Source: Gari tellinella
Lineage: Eukaryota; Mollusca; Bivalvia; Cardiida; Psammobiidae
Length of the DNA: 64,000 bases
Reading direction: 5' to 3'
NCBI GenBank assembly: GCA_922989275.2
Contig: OV277863.1
Location: 46,854,999 to 46,918,998, forward strand
Under the pieces are notes generated by a model, which was given only the letters and a program-made list of their open reading frames with translations, was not told the origin of the DNA and did not search any database. A program made the position numbers and the translations under genes. Numbering within the stretch: the stretch's first letter is position 1; the number at the start of each line of letters is the position of its first letter. Shown piece after piece: positions 31,279-43,386 of this stretch.

Positions 31279-31667
31279 ACAGTGAAACCCCTCTAACCCG
31301 GAACCTCTAAATACCGGAATTCTCCATAAACCGGACGAAAACTTTGGTCCCGTTTCTAATCCTTCTTTATTTTAATCAATTAAACCATAACTATGCCTTT
31401 TTAAGCCTTGATTTATTCCTACACTGAAGAAAATACATTCATGAATATGTCTATATTCTAGCAGATGATAGCTTAAAGCAGGTTGAAAGTAAAGCAGAAT
31501 GCGCCATAAGGCGCATTCTGCTTTACTTTCAACCTACTTTAAGTGATCAACTATCTTCCATATTATAAACAAGATATGGGTTAAAAAACCCTCTAAACCG
31601 GAAACCCCTATAAACCGGACATTTATTTTGTCCCCACGCATGTCCGGTTTAGAGAGGTAACACTGTA
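31279..31667. mobile_element. E3 MITE (TACAGTGAAACCCCTC ends) with core B
   Basis: 389 bp. Left TACAGTGAAACCCCTCTAAC, right GAGAGGTAACACTGTA. CCGG words recur in both arms (AAACCGGA). A core-B palindrome with its E4-type neighbours sits inside at 31473-31545. Sister at 50372-50783. Confidence 0.85.
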
Positions 31668-31813
31668 GACGATATTACAGCACATCAATGGTTATTTACA
31701 ATAACTGTTTAACCTTTTCACAGCCTTTACACGGAGAACAATGAGTATTTGCAATCAGTCTGGATTCTGATCAGACTCCAATTAACATTTTACGATATTT
31801 CTTTAGTCAATGA

Positions 31814-31980
31814 TATTACTGAAATACGGTTAAAGCGACGTAAAATCATAACAAATCCAAATCCTTTAATCAATATATCTAAATTCAAATTTTAGAATTT
31901 GAAGCTGATGACAGTTGTTTAAAGTAGATGCAATTTGGAATTGTTATGACCTTTCGTCGCTTTAACTGTATTTCAGTAAG
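31814..31980. mobile_element. 167-bp foldback element (TTACTGAAATAC ends)
   Basis: Arms TTACTGAAATACGGTTAAAG and complement with two or three mismatches, continuing CGACG; AT-rich centre. Confidence 0.75.
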
Positions 31981-32064
31981 ACGTTGCAAACAGTATAACC
32001 CAGCATATTACAGATGGACATTATGACAACCAATAAACAAGCTTTAGCAACAAAACGCAAATGT

Positions 32065-32290
32065 GACCCTTTCATAAAACTTCGTACGACAAAAACGGTC
32101 GTAAGTCAAAACTTTAAAATACATTTAATTTCTTATTTCTCTATCTAATCATGTCTTGTGACATTTTGAAAAGACTATTCCAAAGAGATGTCACAAAACA
32201 CGATTAAATGGAGAAATAAATAATAATTAATACTTTTAGAATCTGACTTACGACACCATTTTTCGTACGAAGATTTATGAAACTAGGCCC
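32065..32290. mobile_element. Foldback element, third copy of 12215 type
   Basis: GACCCTTTCATAAAACTTCG left and GATTTATGAAACTAGGCCC right. The centre has lost a few bases (GTGACATTTTGAAAAGACTA). Confidence 0.8.
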
Positions 32291-32408
32291 TGGTAGTTAC
32301 ACGTCTTTGGAAATGATAGTAGACGCCGGGAACATCAGTGTCCGACCAGCTTCCAAACTTTCTGATACATGTAGTTATACCATTCGGTTTTGTTATCATA
32401 CGATAGTT

Positions 32409-33765
32409 TTTAACCCTTTCATGATCAACTTATTTGGAAGATTTTTACCCTTTCATCATTATTGTTGTCTGTAAGACACGTTTCAAAGCTAGATTTAAGG
32501 TTGTATGACTTATCTAGTATCGATAAGAGTGTCAAACAGTTTGAGTCCTGATCAGACGCCGCGTTACACGGCGTCTGATCAGGACCCAAACTGTTTGCAA
32601 ACGCGCTTTATGCTAGGTTCACACCAACGACGAATGCCGCGCTTTAAATCGGCGAGCAAAGCGTCGTCATTTTTGTTTACTTTTCCAAAAATATCACGAT
32701 CTCTTACGCTCTAATAAGCTCTGATATGCTCTGATACGAATTGGTTGCCGCTTTGGGACGAGTTATTTCCCGACTTGTTACGGTTCCTCACGCTTTGATC
32801 CCGCTTTGATCAGGCTTTGCTACGCTTGAAATCACGCTTTTATAAGCTTTATTACGCTTTGATGCGATTGTGACGCTTTAAATCAGGCTCTGATACGAGT
32901 ATCAAGCTTTGTTGTGCATTGTTACGCTCTGTTCAGTTCTGTTACGCATTGGAAAATGTCAAGATCGCCGATTTCATGCCGCTTTTGATCCAGAGCCTAA
33001 AACAATGCAGCAGATCCACAAAATCATTGCTTTTTGAGTCAAGAACACGATGTCAGAACAACAATATCCAGAAGTTCCAGATGTACCAGAACCTGATCTA
33101 TCTGAAACAATGCAATGAGTGGTACTCAAGTCGCAGCGCCATTTTTAGGGATGGAGATAGAGCGTGAGTATCGTAGGAGAGCATGAAAGAGCGTGAGAGA
33201 GCGTGAGGAAGCTTGCCAAGCGTAACAAAGCCTAACAAAACGTGTCAATCCTTGATCAAAGCGTCTCAATTCTTGAGAAAGCGTGAGAGTCCTTCATGAA
33301 AACGTAACAAAGCGTATCAAAGCGTGTCAGATCTTGATGAAAGCGTCTGACCTCGTATCAGATCTTCATGCCAAATTGTAACACATCTTGAGACATCTTA
33401 ACGAAGCGTGTCAAGTGGTGACGGACCGTGAAGCCTGGGGTCTCCGCTTTTAACCAAGCTCTGTTAAAATTTCCTACGCTTTGAGTCAAGCTTTGCTGAG
33501 CTTTGTTACGCTTTGTTAAGCTTTGTTGAGCTTTAGGCGCTTTAATCAATTCGTGACAGAGCGCCCAAAATTTTTAAACCGTTTAAAAAAAATTGGCGCT
33601 CTTGCCGAATGACCCGCTTTACTCCAGGCTTTCCCACGATCTATTACGACCCTGACGCTTTAATCAAGCTTTGTTACGCTTTTGTGCCGCTTTGCACGCC
33701 GCTTTAAAGCGCCATCAAAGCGCCGTTGGTGTGAACCTAGCATTACAGCGTCATTGAGAGTGAAA
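32409..33765. mobile_element. E7/core-A MITE interrupted by a PIF-like element
   Basis: TTAACCCTTTCATGATCAAC at the left, core A at 32525-32600 (GACGCCGCGTTACACGGCGT), and the right end (GCGTCATTGAGAGTGAAAGG) after the insert. Comparison with the E7 copy at 5903 shows what the site looked like before insertion. Confidence 0.75.
32611..33742. mobile_element. PIF/Harbinger-type element with word-repeat interior
   Basis: 1132 bp. Ends are TGCTAGGTTCACACCAACG and its complement, with the 3-bp duplication TTA (32608-32610, 33743-33745). The interior is mostly degenerate words TTACGCTTTGATC / GCTCTGATACG on the left, the complement (AAAGCGTGTCAAAGC, GAGAGCGTGAG) at 33170-33420, then the first orientation again to 33715. 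A non-repetitive patch lies at 32960-33160. No transposase. Assignment rests on the TWA duplication. Confidence 0.75.
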
Positions 33766-33996
33766 GGGATAAAACATACAGTAGTCTAACAGAAAGTACT
33801 CAACAATTATTTGCACTCTTGCAAACACAAAACGTTTATAATAGTTATTGGTGCCTTTGTTTTTTTACTTTAGCAGTTTGTTTGCTTTAAAAAGCGTCAA
33901 AACATTTCATATTGTGAATTATGGCTTGTTTACAGCGACGCAAGTTAACTATTTTACTTCCGTATACTTTAAAATAAAAAGTCAACAAGTTGTTTA

Positions 33997-34190
33997 TTGA
34001 CCCCTTCACTGCCATGACGTCATCAGCTTTAGATATACGTCGTCTGCTTTAAATTTTACATATTTTGACTTGTGAAATATTTAAATGAGTGTCAACAGTT
34101 TCGATCCCGATCAGACGTCGCGGCGTCTCACCAGGTCTAAACTGTATGCAAATAACCATTGTACTCGGGGTAAGGCAGTGAATGGGTTAA
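33997..34190. mobile_element. E5 MITE with core A, second copy
   Basis: TTGACCCCTTCACTGCCATG and GGGGTAAGGCAGTGAATGGG ends, with a shortened core (GATCAGACGTCGCGGCGTCT). Confidence 0.75.
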
Positions 34191-34204
34191 ACGTGAAATT
34201 TATT

Positions 34205-34270
34205 TTTGCTATTATTATTATTATTAGTAGTAGTAGTAGTAGTAGTATCAGTAGTAGTAGTAGTAGTGGT
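34205..34270 (+). repeat. (ATT)n/(AGT)n microsatellite
   Basis: TTATTATTATTATTA passes directly into TAGTAGTAGTAG with one TCA interruption. Confidence 0.95.
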
Positions 34271-34279
34271 ATTTAAACG

Positions 34280-36960
34280 GGAAAGAAGGTCTTTTCCACT
34301 GCATATAAGAAATATTAAGTACGTGCGCGTTATCGTGAATTAAACTTTTTTTCTAACATTGTTTTTTTGGAAGAGCTGTGATGAATGAAAAAAATGGGAA
34401 AAAATATATGGTGGTGTCCTTTTTTTTGAGCTACAGCGATTTGAAAAAGGTATGTCACTTTGGACGTTTTTTTTCTTCAAATTTTACCCATTCAGAGTAC
34501 AAGCTTCAGTAAAATTTATTTCAAAACAAAACAAACATGATAATTTGGGTTTTCATTATTAATTTCATGTCTATGGTGGTATTTTCACATATAGAAACCA
34601 CATTTAGACAAAGCAGTCACCAGGTTTGAACGCTATGGATCCTTGAATATCAAAAAATATGCTTTGTATAGGGCATGATTTTATTAGATTTTTTATTTTA
34701 TGAAAACAATTTAAAAAGTTTGAAAATGAAATAGTTCTAGTATTAAACTTTTTTTTATATTCTACCAGATGAAAGCCCATGCTAAGGCAGTTCAAAATAT
34801 GAAAAGAAATTGAAAGGTCAGTGTTGAAAATGTTGAGTTATTAAAGTAAAGAGTTATCTCCCCTTACAAAATTTACAAAACAAGTACCATATCGATGATA
34901 TTTAGAGCTTTATAAATTTCACATTTGGTGCCTTTTTTTCTTAAATTAGTTTTTGTATGAAGAAATACTACCATAGATAGGAAATAAATAACACAAAACC
35001 AAATTATCATATTTGTTTTCATTTAAAATGGATTTTATTGAAGCGGGCTGTTTGAAAAGGACAAAATAAGAGGAAGTGGTCGGGGTAAATTTTACATGGC
35101 CGTAGAGCCAACTGTTGTTCACCAAAATGTACACTTTTTCTATTTTTTCATTCAAATTAAATAGCTCTTCAATACAAAACCATCATAGAGTGTTTTCATA
35201 TACTTTGAAAATTTCATGAAAAAGTCATGACATTTATACATCCTTATAAAATGAAAATTTCCCAAAGTCATGACATTGATACACCCTTAAATCACAGTCA
35301 GGAGTTAAGACATCGAGTCATCAGATCACTAGGCAATTAGGCCGAGTGATGTAATAACGCACATCCCAACGAATGTAATCTAATGAACGATAATGTACAG
35401 CTGTAAATTTGTTATTTCAAATCAAACTCATTTTAGTAACAATTATTTTCTCGGAGAATACACCAAACTGGGGGCGTTGTCAATGAATACGCCACTTTAA
35501 AGCCTATGTAAAGCCTACAATTTTGATACATCTTTGTGTCCCTTTTATTACGTTTCCCCTTTAAACGAAGCAATCTCAAGCTCTTTGCTAATACTCGATT
35601 TTTTAAACTTTTATTTCCCGACGCGTTTCGTTTAATACTCATAGGAGGAATAAATACAATATGTTCATTGTAACTATGTGATGACGTTAACACATTGTTT
35701 ATGACGTTTATATGTTTATATATGTGTGTGTGTCAACATTTCGTTCTGGGTTCGCCCTTCTGATGTAGACATTGAACTTGCCATCCGATATTTTTATTCT
35801 AGAGTCAAGAAACCTTTCTTACAAAAACACCAATTATTAGCTTATGTGTTTTAGTTACTTTGATAAAATGTACCTCTTAAAATAGGACCTTCCTGGAACG
35901 TAGCACTATCAAAGTTAAAACGACATTTTGTAGCAAGAACCACCTTTAAAATATACAGAGTTTGTCAAATTATCATATAAAGTATGTTTTCTTCACTAGG
36001 TCCTGTCTTACCTTTAAGCGTAAATCTCGTTGTTAAGTTTAGTCAACATCTCGCCAACTTTGAAAGACTGTTTTTGCACGCTATTGCTACTTGGCAGAAT
36101 TATACTGGTATTTTGCTAGAATCTTGCGTGTAATTGTATCACAAACAGTAGTGGACATCAGTTTCAGTTTCATACCATTTTTTTACAATAGGCATATTTT
36201 TTACCCCTTGATTTGCTCTTTCTTCTTCATACAGTTTGTTCAAACCACTGCCATATATGCACTCTTAACCTAAACAATCATGCAAGCACAGATCCCTTTC
36301 TGTTTATTCATTTACATCAACGAGTACATGCCCATCGCAAGAACTCATATGATATTTAATTTATGATCCCGTACAATATATTTATACAGGAAGGTTTTGA
36401 ATCAATCTTTCAAATTTTATGTCCCTATCGGATGTGTTCAAAGAATCTTTCTAAATACTGTACATTGTCCTCCCGCACAGCGTTATTCTTGGTAAAAGTA
36501 ACATGGAAAAGCTCACTGTCATAAGCTCTGTCTGATTTTGATCATTTCCTTCGCAAAAATACCCGAGAGTCAAGATTGTCTCTTACTGTTTTGGATGATC
36601 TCTCATTTTAATACTTAAACTGGTTCATAAATACCCTTATTCTATGCTTCCATAGTAAGTTCATCAGCACTGGTTATTTCATCTTGTTTGCTACATTTGT
36701 CATCGCTATTATTATCACCTCTGTACTCTCTCTCTCTCTGACATTAGTTATCTACTGATATAGATATATATTCGATTTCTTAAACAATTTTGTAAGACTG
36801 GTTTGGGGGTACGGCTTGTTTGGCGTGTTTACATTTGTCGAATTTTAAGAATTCTATCTAACCAAGAATGGCATGAGTGTGGGATTAATAGAGTCTGTTT
36901 GCTTTTTATGGTGTAAATACATGACATAAATTGGTGTGAAAATCATACATAAATGAGTGT
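34280..36960. other. Long AT-rich stretch without a supported gene
   Basis: Only short ORFs without motifs or splice context. A short duplication (GTCATGACATT near 35223 and 35268) and a small TC run at 36728-36740 are visible. It could be intron or intergenic. Confidence 0.45.
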
Positions 36961-36965
36961 TGTGA

Positions 36966-37705
36966 CAGTATTTACTCTTAGGGAAATTACTCACTTAGCC
37001 AAAGCAGAGGACTAAAATGAGCCAGTCATTCTCTGGTCATATTGTGTATGTGTCTTTTCATTTTAACTCCTTGTTAAATTGTTATTCAAAAACAACCCTA
37101 TATCTTGTTTATGATATTTGACTTGTTGTTTTAATGATGGAGAATTTGCTTAATCCAAGGGAAATAACTCATTTGGCCTAAGCATGGGACTAACTGATGT
37201 TGCTCATTCTTTCCCTAAATGAGTGGTGCAATAATATTTATGTGATATTTGAATTCAGTTTAGTTAATGGGTCATGAATTGTATTGAGAAGACACATATG
37301 ATCTGGTTTAGTCTCGGGTCATTTTCTACATGTGTCTTTTCAGTATAGTTCTTTCAGATTGCAATTCATTTTCAACTCTATCTTATGTGTATGATAGTTG
37401 ATATGGTGTTTTAATGATGGAGAATTGCTTTATCTAAAGGAAATAACTCATTTGGCCTGAGCGTGGGACTAACTGGTGTTCACGTGGACCAGTTGCCTAA
37501 GCTTTCCCTAAATGAGTGGTGCATAATATATATATGTGATATTTGGATTCAGTTTAGTAAATGTGTCATGAATTGTATTGAGAAGACACATATGACCTGT
37601 TTTAGTCTCAGGTCATATTCTACATGTGTCTTTTCAGTATAGTTCTTGCAGATTGCTATTTAAATTCAACTCTTATCTAATCTTATGTGTATGATAGTTG
37701 ATATG
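36966..37705 (+). repeat. Tandem repeat, about 280-bp unit, 2.6 copies
   Basis: GGGAAATAACTCATTTGGCC recurs at 37159 and (one mismatch) 37438, about 279 bp apart. A shorter diverged unit precedes at 36980-37140. Units share ACACATATGA, GTGTCTTTTCAGTATAGTTC and GTGTATGATAGTTGATATG. Confidence 0.85.
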
Positions 37706-37714
37706 TTGTTTTCA

Positions 37715-38885
37715 AGTTGCTTGATTATAGTCTCTTATAACTCTGAATAGAGTGGCAGTGTACTAAGTGATTATTGGTATGTTATGTTATAACTGATGTA
37801 GAAAAATAGATAAATAAATATAATACAGCAATGGTTAACGCACTGTTAGGCTTTTCTCATGATAAACCTGACAGCATAGGTCATCAAGAGGTTTTTTTCT
37901 CTATATTTTGTTAATCTTGGTTGGGATCTGTTCGAAGTTCATCATCAACTAGTGATCTTTTTTAGAGTCTTTCTCACCGTCTTTTCGCCTTGGAGTCCAT
38001 AGTGCAATATCATTTCTATGATACTCTTTACTTACTGATAGTATATTGATGCTTGCAGATTTCTTTGCCAAGGTCAATATATATAGAATAAGAAGCTTTG
38101 AATTAATAAGGAAAAATCTCCGAAATCCAAAACCTCTCACGACTGGACAAAAGGTTCCGGTTTCGACGGTTTCCAATTTGGGGATATTTCTTAAATATAC
38201 ATACTAAATACAGTAAATAGATATTTAATAGTAAGATAATATTAAAAAGAATTAGTTTGATTCTAAAATATGCCCCTTTTATGTTATTCTCCAAAATTAT
38301 TTTAAAAAGAGTATTAAAGTACAGTTAATGAAACCGTAACAAAGCATTCAACTACATGTAATCAATTTCAGATAATTCTCTAATTCTAAATAAATAAATA
38401 AATTAACAAATATTGTTTCAAAATTTGAAGTGTAACACATTATCGCTATTTTCTTAACATCTATGTTCAAACTATTATATTTTATTTTGACAATTTAAAG
38501 TCAAACTTTTCCCGTATATATTTTTCTTACAAGTATCAATTTTAATCGTAAATATCTTTAAAAAATCTTTTATCGCTACTTATTAAAAAAAATACTGTTT
38601 GTCGTTACTATACATTGTCAGTTTGTAAACAAGGAAGTGTTTACTCAAACACATACTACGATTGGTTATCATATGTCTTGATTTACAACTTTAAAGATAA
38701 GACTTGGCAGTTATATTTTCAACTGATCAACCATAAAAGTGTCAAGGCATTTCATACGTATTATCTTTCACTTGATCCAGTTCGGTTTTCAGAGGTGGAT
38801 TTGCGCGAGAGGGTCTTACTTATTCTTAAAGTTTTGTTCGATTACAGAATTCGGAAATTCCAGATTTCGGAAGTTCCGGATTTCA
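37715..38885. other. AT-rich, no gene recognised
   Basis: The 93-codon ORF at 38615-38896 has no motif. CCGAAATCC/GGTTTCGACGG near 38110 and CGGAAATTCCAGATTTCGG near 38850 hint at a degraded inverted repeat. Confidence 0.4.
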
Positions 38886-38892
38886 AAAGATT

Positions 38893-39330
38893 TTAGCTCA
38901 CCTGAGCACAGCTCATGGTGAGTTATTGTAATACTTTAATGTCTAGCGTGCGTCGTGCGTCGTCAACAATTTAAGTGTTTAAACAAACTCTAGATACCAC
39001 ATTTGTTTCCAATCTTTCTCAAACCTGCTCAGATTGTATATGGCTATAAGGTATCGCGTGAATTAGAATATAGTTGAATATTAGTTAAAGAGTTATATAC
39101 CCTTGATGGGTTGAAAATGTGATATCAAACAGTGTTTACATTCTAGCAACTACAATTTTCAACTTGATTATACTTGTTCACAATCTATATAGTTAAGTGC
39201 AATTATTGTTAAAATCTAATTATTGTAGCAAGAGTTATCTACCCTTTGTGTATTTAAAAATGCTAGAACATGAGTTGTTCAGTTTCAGTATTATTCACGC
39301 CCTAGTGTCTACAAATTTAAAAGAATATTA
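38893..39330 (+). repeat. Dispersed repeat beginning TTAGCTCACCTGAGC
   Basis: Starts TTAGCTCACCTGAGCACAGC, then GTCTAGCGTGCGTCGTGCGT, then AT-rich text with repeated AAGAGTTAT(A/C)TACCC. I recognise the start as of a type common in bivalve introns; database confirmation was not possible. Confidence 0.5.
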
Positions 39331-39357
39331 CTAAAACGGCTAAGTTCTCTAAAGTAG

Positions 39358-39505
39358 CGTAGTTAGTACTTTTATTACATTTTTCATGAATTGCAAGATA
39401 GTCTGTAGACATATGTGACCACACTGATGCCAGGAACATAAATAATTTTACCTGGAAGACTGAATAGAAAGGTTTTAATCAATGGCCATAGTCGCCTCTG
39501 TGAAA
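39358..39505 (+). repeat. Left arm of a long inverted repeat
   Basis: It matches the complement of 49880-50033. Shared words include AGTACTTTTATT, ATTGCA-GATAGTCT-TAGA, AATAATTTTACC-TGAAGACTG and a tract with TGTACTGGGGTA. About 70% similar by eye. Confidence 0.65.
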
Positions 39506-40775
39506 TCGACAGGACGCTGTACTGGGGTAATATATTACTGCTCTGGGGATAACTTTTCCAAAAACATCATTGAACTGGGGATAGTCGAATATAAACAATG
39601 AAACCAGTACTACTTTTCGAGATGTTCAAAGTACTGCAATAATAGTGTGCGTGTGTAACAAAACACACATCTTCACAGTCTTTATGCTCGTCAAAATTGT
39701 GTTTTTATTCCGTGTTACACGGAGATGAAGTGTTTTTCAGTTTGAAACACAACTAATTGAGCGATCTCAAGAAATCAATTGAAGGCAGAAACCGATTGAT
39801 TTCTAGAATGTACTGTTTAAGATTAGCGATGAAATTCCGTATCGTATTTTAACAAAATTTGTCCGAAATGCTTGGCCGTTAGTTACCTCGATTGTTGATA
39901 AAAAAAATTGATTTATCTTCTTGAAATGTTAAATATGCATTGCAGCTTAATAGGAATACGGTTAGCGAGCAAATGCTACAACTATTAAGTGCAACTCGGC
40001 TTTTGCAGCTTCGATGCTCTTCACATCTTTTTGAGATTTTTGTGTCACCTGTGGTAAACAGAGGGGATACTTAGGAATTACTTCTCCATCGTCCGTCTGT
40101 CCCGTTCCTCCGTCTGTCTGTCCATCAATCTGTTTCTCTTTCACACCAATCAGTCTTTAAACAGCTGATGACATGAGTGTTCTGGAGAACACCCTACTAG
40201 TTTAATTCAAATAATGATTAGCTGGGGGAATTCGCTGACAATACCAATCACCTTAATAAAGCTCATCCGAAATACAATCAAAAAGTGTGGAAGTCATTTA
40301 ATGCATAAATTACAGAATAAGCGCCGAATTGTACCGTGAACAATAACGAACTAAAACAATTGACAGCGTATTATATAAGATACACTTTTCAAGAAGAAAA
40401 GAGATACCAAAGGACAGATCTCTGAAACAAATCGTTAAGCGTGGAAAATGTGGGACTGCCAGGTGTTGTTAAAGCATTAGCTGATTGTTGAAAGTGTATT
40501 TAACAAGCTTTACAAGATGAAAAGTCCCCCATTTGCCTTTGGTGTGTTGTTTTTCCATTTCTGGACGTAGTCCGGTGTTTTGCACTTGACAAAACAACTA
40601 CATTCTTCAGATATAGTAATGAATGTAAACGATTTTGTAATACAGATTATAAATTGTTATGTGGTTCGAAAAACAAGTACCACGCCGCTGGAACACCCTA
40701 AAGCCCGGGAAATTACTTTTCTGAGAATTCAAAAGTTATCTTCGTTGTCCCAACTAGTAAAATACTGAATTCAGA

Positions 40776-41042
40776 ATGGTCCCAGTAGAAAAACCAGGAA
40801 TAAGCAAACTGATTGAGAACGTTTCTCAGAATGACCCAGATCAATTACTTGCCTGCAAAATATATGTAGATGTTAAGAAGATAAATCCATATTCACAAGA
40901 CGAAGTTAATCTCTGGAACCATGAACTAGTTCCAACATTTGAAATGCGGACAAATAGATTGAACATGAGACCAAAATATTCACCAATGCCCTTTACAGGG
41001 CAGAGGGTCAAAGTGCTTTGGTCTTCCCAAATTGTGATATAA
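40776..41042 (+). CDS. Unrecognised ORF, 88 codons
   Basis: ATG at 40776, TGA-less run to TAA at 41040-41042. Soluble, mixed composition (starts MVPVEKPGISKLIENV; Asp/Asn/Lys-rich). No family recognised. A preceding ACTGAATTCAG could serve as a splice acceptor. It lies inside the inverted-repeat element, just upstream of the Gypsy insertion, so it may be part of that element. It could equally be chance. Confidence 0.2.
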   Translation: MVPVEKPGISKLIENVSQNDPDQLLACKIYVDVKKINPYSQDEVNLWNHELVPTFEMRTNRLNMRPKYSPMPFTGQRVKVLWSSQIVI

Positions 41043-41119
41043 CCGAGTAAGGGTGTGCTTATTTGTATTAGAGCTGCCGAGTCCGAATAGCACTGACTGT
41101 TTCAAGAAGGCGTTGATAA

Positions 41120-41738
41120 TGTTAGGACGTTTATCCCACCCACTGTTGTAACATACGAAGATTAGAAACAGGCAAAATAATGACAATTATATTGTTTATA
41201 TAAACATATTATCTGTCAATTCATAGTATTTACCTTTACTAAATCATCCATTCAGTATCAGTTCCTAAACTCTTTGATTTAATAGCATTTTCTTTATTTA
41301 GATTCACTAATAATAAGACCTGAGTTCCCCGCCATGGAGCTACTATGTGTGACGTCATGGCCGTTATTTTAGGAAATGCGGGAAACCCACATCTTGTTTT
41401 TGTCACATGACTTTTGTATATAAATAGCTCAGTTTTTAAAAGTATAAACATAATTGGACAGAGATTTGATATAGTTGGAAATGGATTTGGAAATGATATT
41501 AGAAATGATTGAAACTGAGAGAGATTAGATTTGAAGAGATAACGGATAAAGTTTAGAACACTGATATGATTTAAGGATCATGACACAGGGAATAATGTTT
41601 AATTCTTATTAATGCTTTAACCTATTTATTATTGTAAATTAAATGAAAATATGTCTTTAAAGGTAAAGATAATTAAAAGTTGAAATGTTTATTTGAAATA
41701 TGATTCTGTTTACAGCCACTCTCCGGCCCGTCCTGACA
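41120..41738 (+). repeat. 5' LTR
   Basis: Starts TGTTAGGACG, ends CCTGACA. It contains TGACGTCA (41350-41357) and TATATAAAT (41417-41425). Confidence 0.95.
41350..41425 (+). promoter_or_regulatory. LTR promoter: CRE-like palindrome plus TATA box
   Basis: A perfect TGACGTCA lies about 60 bp before GTATATAAATAG. Both are unchanged in the 3' LTR (49006-49013, 49073-49080). The role as promoter is inferred from motif and position. Confidence 0.5.
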
Positions 41739-41740
41739 AA

Positions 41741-41755
41741 TGGTGTCAGAAGTGG
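41741..41755 (+). promoter_or_regulatory. Primer binding site, tRNA-Leu type
   Basis: TGGTGTCAGAAGTGG begins two bases after the 5' LTR. Its complement CCACTTCTGACACCA looks like a tRNA-Leu 3' end. Confidence 0.7.
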
Positions 41756-41761
41756 TTGTAA

Positions 41762-41995
41762 AGAATCTATTTTTGAAAATAAATGGTTCAAATTGAGAAG
41801 TTTGTTATACTTTGGTATAGCCATACTGTTGAAACATTTATAAAGCAAAAGATAAAGAAAAAGTAAAGAAAATTAAAGAAGAATTCTATTTTTGAAAAAG
41901 TAAGTGTTTCAAATTGAGAAGTTTGGTATAGCCATACTGTTGAAACATTTATAAAACAAAGATAAAGAAAGAGTAAAGAAATTTAAAGAAGAAAA
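41762..41995 (+). repeat. Duplicated leader segment of the retrotransposon
   Basis: Two direct copies about 118 bp apart, each with TCTATTTTTGAAAA, TTCAAATTGAGAAGTTTG and GCCATACTGTTGAAACATTT. They lie between the primer site and gag. Confidence 0.8.
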
Positions 41996-42191
41996 ATGAC
42001 AAAATACAAAAATTCGAATTTTTTATTTCAAATAAACATGAAACAATGTTATAGAAATCAGTTGATAGAATTGATATAAATTGGTTGGTGTAGAAGCTGG
42101 AAATGGGTTCTGGATCTGAAAAAGAATAAAAATGAATAATTAGAAAATAGATATTTTGATAACTACTGTTGAAACATTGACATAGATAAAG

Positions 42192-43386
42192 ATGGAACCA
42201 GACAGAGATGAAACGGATATGATGAGCAGAAATGATTCGAATGGAGTAAACAGTAGTTCTCAGATGGAAAATCAAATTACAGAAATGGCTAAGAATATAA
42301 ATTCTTTAAGTTCTACAATTTTAGGCATGAATTCACAATTACAGGAAAAAATGGCACTTTAGAATGTCAAATGTTAACAATGCAAACTGGTTTGTCTGAG
42401 ATACAAAACCCAGATCCAGAAATTCAATTTAATTTGAATCCACGAAATGCTAGATCCGATTTTGATCAAAACAGAAATACAAATCAAAATATTTCCGATA
42501 ATAATGGAGGGTTAAAAGTTAAACCTCAACAATATTATGGTACTACAGATATTGAAGATTATTTAACGCAGTTTAATATAATTTCAGAAATTAATGGATG
42601 GTCATATATTCATAGAGCTCTTTATTTAGCTAGTAGTCTAAATGGAAATGCTACATCTCTGCTAAGTGAATTAACTGAAAGGGAGAAAAGAGATTTTGAT
42701 AAATTGACAGACATTCTTAGATCAAGGTTTGGGACTAGAAATAAAGCTGAGATTTTCAGGACACAGTTGAAATCCCATTAGAGGTGAAAAAGCTAACTAG
42801 ACAAGCATATCCAGATGCGACCACAGGGTTAATAGAAATTTTAGCCCTTGATTATTTCATTGATAGTCTTGATGATTCGGATATAAGGTTGAGAGAATGC
42901 TGTCCGAAATCTGTGGCAGAAGCCGAAACTATAGCAGTAAGGTTGGAGACCCATAAGTTAGCTGATAAGCAAAGGATGAAATCTGTTAATTCATATCAGC
43001 AGGCTCCTGAGTCTTTTACTGTTTCTGAGTCTAGAGGCGCTACACCAGACATGACTGAACTGATAGATCAAATTAAATTTCTCACACAGAAAGTTGAAAG
43101 GATAAATGAATCTGAACAGACTAAACGAAATTTTGGCTCGCAAAATGGTTATCAAAATGTACAAAATAACAGGTATCAGTCAAATAGTCAAATTAGACAG
43201 GATAATAGATACAATACAAATTTTCAAGGTAGAAACAATCAGACACAACCTAGATATCAGAATCAGTTCAATAGACCTGATAATAACAGATATTCGAACA
43301 ATAGGCAGAAGGATCAAAGTACAAAGTTACAGGGAAACGGGTACAGGTCAAGTTGGGGAACCGCAGCCAGACCACAGATGAATTAG
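42192..43386 (+). pseudogene. gag: gag, frameshifted and internally deleted
   Basis: ATG at 42192 opens an acidic N terminus that stops at 42358-42360. The frame shifts by one near 42350 and continues to a stop at 42779-42781. A second break there, with loss of roughly a dozen codons, separates the retrotransposon-gag-like helical region (YYGTTDIEDYLTQF, ALYLASSLNGNATSLL) from the part starting KKLTRQAYP. The tail (from 43126) is Asn/Gln/Arg-rich, and I see no CCHC zinc knuckle. It ends at TAG 43384-43386. It would form the capsid if intact. Confidence 0.85.
43332..43373 (+). promoter_or_regulatory. Candidate -1 frameshift signal between gag and pol
   Basis: Slippery heptamer G GGA AAC at 43332-43338, in register with gag codons (cag gga aac). 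A 7-nt spacer follows, then a stem GGTC (43346-43349) / GACC (43370-43373) with inner TGG/CCA. The -1 frame is open from about 43302 through the protease active site. Confidence 0.65.

Noticed and set aside
41239..41451. Identical 70-codon minus ORFs at 41239 and 48895
   Set aside because: They lie inside the two LTRs and overlap the promoter region. Identity reflects LTR identity.
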